NCBI GenBank assembly: GCA_051453625.1 | Contig: JBOZIK010000001.1 | Coordinates: forward strand, 157,878,857 to 157,942,856 | Direction: 5' to 3' | DNA from: Welwitschia mirabilis | Taxonomy: Eukaryota; Gnetophyta; Gnetopsida; Welwitschiales | Length of the DNA: 64,000 nt | Shown here: piece by piece, positions 55,583 through 64,000 of the stretch | Position numbering within the stretch: position 1 is the first letter of the stretch | How the letters are laid out: each line of letters starts with the position of its first letter | Made by a program: the position numbers and the translations under genes | The notes under the pieces: model-generated | Database searches by the model: none | What the model saw: only the letters and a program-made list of their open reading frames with translations | Told to the model about the DNA's origin: nothing

Positions 55583-58500
55583 TACCATTAGGAAGGTTTA
55601 CCTATTGGTAGAAGGTTTTTTCATATGGAATTTTCACTTTCTATTTACCCATTTTTCCATAGTAAATATCCTTTCATTGATTTTTTTATGGTTCAAAATT
55701 CTTAAACATTAGGATTTATACCATTTCAAGGATTCCTCTCAAGGTAGAAACATAATTTTCTTGGTTATGTAATAAGTCTTCTTAGATGCTATTTATTTTT
55801 TAAAAGTGTTTTACTACTTGAAATCTTCATGAAATTTGAGAACACTAACATAATTATTTTTTAAAAAGAATTAATAGCTTTACATTTCTAAAACTAAGAT
55901 GTGAGGCTTCTATTTTTTAGACTATTGCATTTTAAATTCATACTCAAGTGGAAAAAATTTAGTTAAAGGTTAATTATCTTCTTTAGTTATTGGAGCATTA
56001 GTTAAATGGGTATTTCTCAATTTCATAGTTTATCCTTAAAATCTAGTTGTTCCCACATCATAGTATTTTTCTTTAGGACTCCATGCCAACCACTATATTG
56101 CCTAGAATGAGTGGGCAATGCATATCCCAAGAGACTAATTTTATGTCACTTGATGATCATATAGTAAAGGATGGTTAAAGATCTTTTATTAAATTCATAA
56201 ACTCTATCTTTGATTATAGTAATGTATTACTTAGACATAGGAATATTTTAGCTAAATTATTTCTAGTCTTATCATAGGATTCCTAATCTTGTACATACTA
56301 TGTATTTTGGATTTTTTAAAGGTTAAAATTACATTACTATTTTGAGTTTAATAGCTTAATTTATAAAATATTTTATATGATACATAATTTTAAGACATTT
56401 AACATATTACTAAGATTTTAAATATTTTTGGAAAAAGGTTAAAACTTTTAGTGAATGTACCTATTTCCTGATGCATAATTGCTATGATGCCTCAAATTAA
56501 TGATTTAATTATGTTTAGTGTCTCATGATGTATCAAGTAAGGAATTTAAATGTTCAAATCCATAATTACCAAAACAAATGATTTAATTATAATGAGTTAT
56601 TAATGAAACTTCAAAATTCTTATCAATCTTAAGAAGTACATATTCATGAGTGTTAAGAGTAAAACATGTCTAATTTGTATTTTTAATTGTTTTTTTAGTT
56701 TACAATAATTGTAACATGTTTAGGCATTTGATTCCATACTATATCTTGTAATTGTATCTTGTAATACATTATTAGAAGAAAAAGTTATACACACAAAAGA
56801 AAAAGGAATAACATATTTCTTAGTACTTTTAATCATCATGAAAATACTATGTGATAGAAATACATTTTTTTAAATTAAGGATTCTGTGATAAATAATTAA
56901 AAATTCTAATAAATTATTAAATGTAAGAAAGATTCATTAAATGAATCATGATTATATGCTTGTATGCTTATCAAAATGTAAAGTATTTAAACAAATATTT
57001 TTCATGCACACACATCCGTTTTTGCATTTCAATGTGATGATAGTAGTTACCAATGCATGATATATTTAATTCATTATCTTGTGTGTACAAATGTTTGCAT
57101 ATGATTCACCTTTAACTAGATTGAAAGAGAGCATTTATAATGTTAATGAAAACAACAACATTAGCCTAAATATTTGGTATGATTTACACAATGTTTGTAT
57201 TAACTTTTAGTAGAAAAAAGTGAACAACCATAAGCTTGAAAAATTTATTATTCTCTCAAAATTGTTTTTCACATCTAATTAAAACATTTATACATATTAA
57301 ATTTATATATGTAATGAAAATTTATACACTACCCACACTAATAAAGTTTTAATAATACTAATTCATAATTTACAAACCTTGAGAGTATAGGATCTAAGAA
57401 ATCTATTCAAACATAGATGAAACAATTGTGAGAAAAAACAAAATAACCTAAATTGCATTATGAATAAAATACAAAAAGCTAATAAGAATTAAAAATGGAA
57501 CTTCATGTCCTATGTTAAGTTGGGTCCTAGAATAAGACAATTATTTCCTTAGACTTAATGTAAACTTATACATGATGTTATTCTCAAAATAGATCTTCTA
57601 AATTTATGTTTCTTAAGTTTTGCTTACTAAATTAGGATGCACTATCATGTTTTTTAAATTTTTATTCAATTGTTTTGGGTTTTCTTCTCTCCCTTTTTTT
57701 AACTCATATCAATGCATTAAAATGTTGATATTACATGTATCAAATTATTCCAAAAATCACCCCCTTAATAATAACATTTTATACAAGTCCTTAATGTGTG
57801 CACTATGCAATTTCATGCCATGCATCATTCAACATTATTTAATATTTTAAAAATTTACTCTAAGATATTGAAAGACTAGTTATGTACTCCTAATAATTCT
57901 TGACACTAACTTAGGATATTATTTATTATCTTCTCTTTTTATGGTTTATTCATGTATCAATGGACATGGTTTTAAGGGTTTTTTTTCTCTACCTCTTACT
58001 TCATCCTATTTCCTCTAGAGTGTAACATAACCATCAAGTAAATCATCTAGACTTAATATGCATTATTTTAATCTTAGATAAAATAATACATAAATCATAA
58101 TAAATGTAAATTGAAAGGATGTCTAGATATCACCTTTACATTTAAGGTAGTCTTTATAATCAAAATTCCAAGAGGGATAGCATGCAATACTATTTTAAAT
58201 TTGCGACACTTCTCAACACTAAGGAAAAAATAACAAAACTAAGGGAATTATTTGTAACTCATCTTTAAACATAATAAAATTAGATAAGAGATAATTTTTT
58301 TCCCCCTTTATAACTCTTATTTATTTTTCTATGTTAGTACCTCTTAATTTAGTCTTCTAATTAGTTGTCTTCTTCATCCTTCATAATGATGTATTTAGTC
58401 CCTCATACTATCTATTCCTATTATAGGTTGAAACACAAATAATATACTAGAGTACACCCTTTTCGCACTTTTGGTTACACATCTGATATAATATTCTTCA

Positions 58501-59071
58501 TCTTGAATCTACATCCATGCCTCTTACATGGGCATCTCCAATACACAAACTCCTTTAACACTTTTTTTTCAGTTGAAAAAGTCCTTTAACATTTTGAAAA
58601 TAAAGAAAGTCTAAGAAGAATAGGTAGGTGTTCTTTTCATATTTTAATTTGTCTTTAGAAGAAATATCATCATATTAGAGTAATAGAAAATAATATATAA
58701 ACATGGACATAACTTCAAAATCCATGAAAAGAAATTCAAAACATGATAAATCTACTTCTTACTACCTTCATCAATTTATCCCCTTAAAAAAAAGGTATTT
58801 CTTTTGAAAACATAAGCTTTCATTCTATTGTAAATGTCTTAAATTCCTTAATAGATTTTCTTTTTCAATCTTCTGATTATCTTTCTAATACTTAATTTCA
58901 TTTTTAATATTTTTCTTCTCTTTATTTAATACTTTGTAGCATCTTAAGGTTTTTTTTCTTTCTCTTTAATTATTTATTATTTCTAATAGTAAGCTAAATG
59001 TATCTTAATACAATATAGTTTTTCTTGATATTTCTTAAAGCATTTCTATCCTTTTGCTAGGGCATAAAAGT
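55583..59071. other. AT-rich DNA with no recognised gene
   Basis: Both strands were read. No domain, RNA gene or long repeat was seen. The open frame at 57620-57850 is short and unsupported. Confidence 0.45.
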
Positions 59072-59183
59072 CTTGCCACACTTAGCCAAATATTGATTAT
59101 TCATCCTTAGGAAATCTTAGCTTTATGTTGTTTTTATTTCACCTCATTTTATTGCCACACTTAGCCAAATATTGATTATTCAT
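59072..59183 (+). repeat. Direct repeat, 32 bp, 80 bp apart
   Basis: TTGCCACACTTAGCCAAATA followed by TTGATTATTCAT occurs at 59072-59103 and 59152-59183 without a mismatch. Confidence 0.9.
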
Positions 59184-60780
59184 TTAAATTTGTATTGAGA
59201 TTAGTAGTTATGTCTTATTATCTTAGTTAATTACAAGTTCTTTTTCTAGCAATCTCATGTTACCTTTTCTCCATTGAGAGTTTGTGTAGCATTATCTCTT
59301 ATTCATGTCACTTCACTCCGTTGGAATTTAATCCACTTGATTCTTCTTCTATTCACTGCCATTTTGTAGCTCTAATTACGTGCATGACTTTGCCTATGTA
59401 ATGCCAGTAAGCTCTAATGAATAAGATGATGAAACACTTTGGTTTTAAAAATTATTCTTGCTTAATTATGATTAAGAACTATTATCAGATCTTGAAGACT
59501 TTCCATTAGCACTTTGAAGTCACTATTAAGCTTATTTAATGTTCTTTTGGTCTTCATCACTTACTTGAACTATCAGTACTTATACAACCCCTTTCTTGGG
59601 CCTTTTGAACCTTTTGGTGACATTTTTGAAATCATTTATTTCAAGTTTTTTTCCTTTATTTTTATAGGATTTTTTACCTTTTTTAAAAACTAAGAAGATT
59701 TCTTTTTAAAAAGGAATTTTTTAAAGGTTTTGAAACTTCTAAATTTACTTTTTATATTTTAGGTTTTAAAATTTTCCTTTTAAAAGTATTTTTTTGAATG
59801 TTTTAAAATTTAAAGTTTTTATTGTTTGTGTTTGGAAATTCTAATAATCATACTATAGTTGAACTTCTCACTTTTATTCATTTAGCTCCACTTTAAACCA
59901 CTTCTAGTCCAAAGTAATTAAAGTTATGAGAGTAATATTATGAATTCTAATTTTTAGGAAAATAGCAAATCATTATTCATTTGAATGTGTCATTCCTCTT
60001 TGAGGAAAAATGATCATTTTGAACTTGTGAATGATACCACATAAGTTAATTTGGAAGTAGTTTAAGATTTCTCAATGTTTTATGTAGTTGTTTTCATATA
60101 GGTTGACTTTTGCTAGTGCCTTGTACTACTATTCTTTGAATACACTCTATTTTTATTGCTGGCATGTTCCTATAGGATGTACTACTATCCTTCTACTATT
60201 TTTGAAGGTAATACGTTAAAGTGATTATAAACTTAAAAAGAACATAATATTAAGAAGTAAAAGTAGAGAAAAGGTTTAATGCAGAGACATATTTGTGTTG
60301 AATGCACTCCTTCTTTTGTTGCCTTGAGGTCCCTCCTCTTTACACCATCTCATTTTGAATACAATGTACCCTATAGATAATGTTAATCCTATTTAGAAAG
60401 TAACAAAGTAAATTTTCTTCTAAACATCTTTACATGTTCCTAACCACAACATCATGAAAGTTAAGCTACTTGGTATTGCTACTAGTCCACACTCTACTAT
60501 TATCATTGATACACTTAATGGAGTTTTTGAAGGTGTCCTCCACTCTAGAATAATTTGATTCAAACCATTTTGTCTGAAATATCACACACTTATTTATCTT
60601 TTTTTGACCCTTATTCTTTTTCAACTAGCTTCTTAAAATCAATCATATTATTGTTAGTAATTAGCTCATGAAAATTTTAGTACTTTATCATTTTCACCAA
60701 CGTAGATAGCTAATTCTTTGTTATTTTTCCTTTTCTCTAATATTATTTACTAATTAAGGTAGCTAAGATACAAGTTGAAA
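59184..60780. other. AT-rich DNA with no recognised gene
   Basis: The stretch 59240-59600 is a little less AT-rich, but no coding frame could be followed on either strand. Confidence 0.45.
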
Positions 60781-60880
60781 AGTTGATATAGTGGTAACGA
60801 ACCTTCCTTATCAAGTTATAGGTTGCAAGATTGAGTTCTCATAGGGTAGTTTTTAAGTTTAGAAAAGGAAGTATTTTGAA
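60781..60880 (+). mobile_element. SINE head (tRNA-like A and B boxes)
   Basis: TAGTGGTAACGAA at 60789-60801 fits an A box and GGTTGCAAGATTGAGTTCTC at 60821-60840 fits a B box region, a spacing typical of tRNA-derived SINEs. The tail is not clear. Confidence 0.5.
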
Positions 60881-62762
60881 TTTTAAATTTTAGACTATTA
60901 TAGTAAACACATGTTTTTTAGCTAACATATTTGTAAAAATTGTATTTTTTAAGATTTTTTTCACCTTTTTAAGTTTGTTAGGCATTTTCTTATCTTGTAA
61001 GTCTAAAACTCAAGTTTTTTGAGTTTTTTTGGTGCACTTGTTCAAGTTTTGGGTAGTTTTTTGATTATTGTAAGTCCTTAAGATTTATTTTTTTGATCAT
61101 TTAGTTAGGTTAAGATGTGAAGTGAGATTCACTTGATTTGTGTTTTTCCCCCTTAAGGATACATCATAAGACTTATCTTTATGATTTGGATTGATTAAGC
61201 TAAGTTGGAATATTAAGAAAGATCCATTTAGCTTAACTATATGACATCAGACTCCATTTTTTCATGTGTTTTTTTAATGTGATTTTGTTTTCCTTATTTT
61301 TTTTACACACTTAAAATTTTAAAGTATTGTGTACAAATATTTAAAAAGGAAAATTACCAATTAATTTAAATATTTAATTCATTTACTCATAGTAAGTTTT
61401 GGTAGATGGCTAGCATAAGGAACCTTACGCAGATAGTGATCCATATCAGGATTTACATTGCCTTTTGAAACTTATTGTATAGTATTAGATGCCATAACTA
61501 TGAATTTTGAGCCATATAAGGAGTTGGATATACTTTAAGTAGAAACATATGGACATATTGATGTTTAATTTGCCATATAATCCTTGGTAATTGAAGGTGT
61601 ACTGGGTGAAGGCCAGAGGTACAGTGATAAGGTCCACTTGGATTTCATCATCAAGGGGACATTGGATTAATAAAAGACTTAAAATTTAGTAAGCCCATTA
61701 TATAAAGTAGATTGCTAATATTACATATTATGTTTCCTCAAGAAAGGTATAAAGTTAAGGTAATTGAAGTAGGCCAAAAACTCAAATGTCTCTTCAACAT
61801 AACACATACTTGTTTCTTTACTTCTTTAGAAGATAAGGGGTAACCCTCACTTGAAAGAAATGTGGTCAATAATTAAGTTTAGGAACAGACCTAAAGTTGA
61901 TAAATTTTATCATTTTCATCATATTAATCAAATTTAAACCCATTCATAAAATTTACCTCACTCACATTAAGATAAAGGAAAAGCATAATGATAAAGGAAA
62001 GTCTTTGCAAAAAAATAGCAATCTACTCAACTCTGCCTTGTAATTAGCCTTAATAAAATAAGAAGACAAATTAGAAATTTGACACTCTTAAGAAGAATAA
62101 ATATTAATGAACATGGTGTAGATTAAAAGGTCATACCATAGACTTATAAAGGACTTCTTAGGATAAGAAAAAGTTTACACCTAAAGTAAATGCATAACTA
62201 AAGAATCTAGTTTATTTAAAGATACTAAATCCTTTGAATCCAACATAATTTTTGCAAACTCTAATTTTATTAGTATTAGTGAGAGCATACCTCAAGATGG
62301 AACATGAATTCTTGACATAAGTAACTCAGTACATAACTTATTGATATGATTATTTTAATACTTTTGTTGAAGCACCAAGTCATGTATGTTTAGTAGACAA
62401 AACATTCATTCTTATAGATTCAATTAATCTTGACTTGACATCACTCTTTTCATAATGTATCTTACATGTTTTGCATGTGCCTTGAGGTTATGTCTTCTCT
62501 TTCTTTCAACTTTATTGTGAGAAGATCACTTAATCGCCATGAGAAAGCACTCAATGAACATTTATAATGGGAATAATTAATTGATTATGAAGTCTATATG
62601 GATGGAAAGATTGCTAAACATTAAGGATGTATTAAAATGTGTAAAATAGCCTACATAGTTTCCCAAGATGGCATTTCTTCATCATTACTATGAAAGTCCT
62701 AATTAGGAAATCCCACATCATAAGCATTGAATGGCATATGTGAGAATGAAAATTGTCATCTT
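60881..62762. other. AT-rich DNA with no recognised gene
   Basis: No clear domain was found. By position the right part should belong to the Copia element whose integrase starts near 62800, but gag and protease were not recognised. Confidence 0.4.
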
Positions 62763-62772
62763 NNNNNNNNNN
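62763..62772. other. Short assembly gap (10 N)
   Basis: Ten N just upstream of the Copia integrase fragment. Confidence 0.98.
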
Positions 62773-62799
62773 CTATTTCATGAGATTTTCATTAATGTG

Positions 62800-63190
62800 A
62801 AGTATGCATTATAGGAAAAGCAACTAGATAGCCATTTGCATCAAGTAAGTGGCATGTAGATTACAAGTTTTTGATTTTGCATAGTGATTTATGTGGTTTA
62901 ATTCTTGTTCCCACCCTCTAAGGCTTTTGGTGCTTTATCTTATTTATTGATGATCATACCTAAATGGCTTAAGTGTACTTTATCAAGAACAAATTATAAG
63001 ATTTAGATATTTTTAATAAGTTTAAAACTAAGGTGGAAAACTAAGCCAATTTTAAGACTAAAGGGTTCCACTCAGATAATGGTGATAAGTATACATGTAT
63101 GAAGTTGAAGTATTTTCTCTCTTTTAAAGGAAATCATTACTTGAAAAAATGCCTAGTATGCCATAATAGAATGACATTATAGAGTGATAT
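62800..63190 (+). pseudogene. Copia integrase fragment (plus strand), different lineage from the SIRE-like elements
   Basis: It reads GKATR*PFASS (the end of the zinc-binding GAG-pre-integrase block), then FLILHSDLCGLI, ILFIDDHT*MA*VYFIKNKL, IFNKFKTKVEN and GFHSDNGDKYT. This is the Copia integrase core (HSDLCGP, FIDD.S...WVYF, F..FK..VE, RSDNG.EYT) of the Tnt1-like type. The third acidic residue and the rest of pol are missing. Several stops are present. A polypurine-like GAGGGGGAAC at 63635-63644 follows 450 bp later, so RT and RNase H have been deleted. Confidence 0.75.
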
Positions 63191-63648
63191 AATTACATCA
63201 TCATGGGTATGATGCATTCCATGATTTATTTTAGTGGTTATAAAACCTATCTTTGAGGTAAGGTAGTAAACATAGTGGTGCATCTTAACAACTATATTAC
63301 TCATTATATAGAAAATGGAGTATCTCTAATAGACAAATGGTATTATTACAAGATAAATTTATACCATCTTCATGTATTTTCTTGCAAGTTTTATGTTCAC
63401 ATTTGAATTAAACATTGTGAAAAATTTAGAGCACATGCTTACATTATCATTTGTGTGTGATACATAACTAATTAAAAAGGTTATCGAGCATATCTCCTAG
63501 AGCATCATAAGATCATTGTTTCTCATCATATCATCTTTGTAAAGACTTTGAACAATGATTCTTAGTTTGAATCCTCAAAACTTTATTTTTCTTTAAATCT
63601 TATGATCATATTAAATGCTTAATGTCCTATGGTTGAGGGGGAACATGT
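63191..63648 (+). other. 3' remnant of the Copia internal region with polypurine-like tract
   Basis: Non-coding as far as I can see, ending GGTTGAGGGGGAACATGT next to an inserted LTR. Confidence 0.4.
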
Positions 63649-64000
63649 TGATAGGATCAAAAATCGAAGGGTGAATAGATTCTTTACAAAAACTTTAAGC
63701 TAAAAAAAATTAACAAAATCTAAATCATATTTTACACATAAATGAATAATAAAATAAAGAACATGCATACAAAGAATAAACAAAAATAGAATGTAAACCA
63801 TAAAATAGAAACTACCACTTTGGATGCACACATGATTTATAGTGGTTCAAGAACTCCCCTACTCCACTCTTGATGATCAGCTTCTCCCAAGCTTGATCTT
63901 GGATCTTTGTTACTTCATAGGTTTTACCAGGCTCACCGTTAACCCTTACAAGCAGACTTTTATAGGATAAGTCTTAACCTTAACAACAGACTTTTACAGG
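63649..64000 (-). repeat. Copia LTR (LTR3), cut by window end; same family as LTR1 and LTR2
   Basis: It starts TGATAGGATCAAAAATCGAA and continues GGGTGAATAG, then GGATGCACACATGATTTATA, CCCCTACTCCACTC and GATGATCAGCTTCT. It aligns base by base to 20103-20460. It has no primer site on its left, so it is the 3' LTR of a minus-strand element or a solo LTR. Confidence 0.85.

Overview
This window is nuclear DNA of a flowering plant, and it lies in an old, strongly AT-rich block of retrotransposons. The evidence is Ty1/Copia, Ty3/Gypsy, LINE and tRNA-derived SINE remnants of plant type, tRNA-iMet and tRNA-Asp primer binding sites, fragments of plant MYB and mTERF-like genes, and scaffold gaps of fixed size. 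The species cannot be named from what is visible. No intact protein gene was found. Every coding stretch I could recognise is a transposon remnant or a gene fragment broken by stops and frameshifts. Most of the damage looks like C-to-T and G-to-A transitions (Trp, Gln and Arg codons turned into stops, catalytic Asp and Glu codons lost), as expected of long-methylated repeats.

Layout. At 1-960 there is a less decayed, CpG-retaining island with a SINE tail and a chimeric mTERF-like/MYB pseudogene on the minus strand. At 1966-3379 is the 3' end and 3' LTR of a Copia element. From about 7.1 to 55.6 kb the window reads best as one ancient Gypsy element on the plus strand, split by later insertions. 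Its 5' LTR ends at 8141, followed by a tRNA-Asp-type primer site, gag, and pol as far as the integrase near 13350. The integrase C-terminus resumes at about 37838, and a related LTR lies at about 54640-55582.

The integrase is interrupted by a Copia element with unusually short LTRs (13351-13491 and 37693-37829). That element has itself collected a Copia pair on the minus strand (18304-22938), an internally deleted Gypsy on the minus strand (22939 to about 28.9 kb), a LINE on the minus strand (about 29.45-32.4 kb) and an LTR-like insertion between its own RT and RNase H. A second large insertion, 40209-49854, is a nearly complete SIRE-like Copia with both LTRs, a decayed target-site duplication, gag, pol and an extra coding region after pol.

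From 55.6 to 62.7 kb I see almost nothing coding apart from a SINE head and local repeats. The last 1.2 kb holds a Copia integrase fragment and the start of another LTR of the 18-23 kb family. Nothing here works together as a pathway; the organisation is successive nesting, LTR recombination and decay. Nine assembly gaps occur, and at least two have duplicated edges that look like unmerged contig ends.
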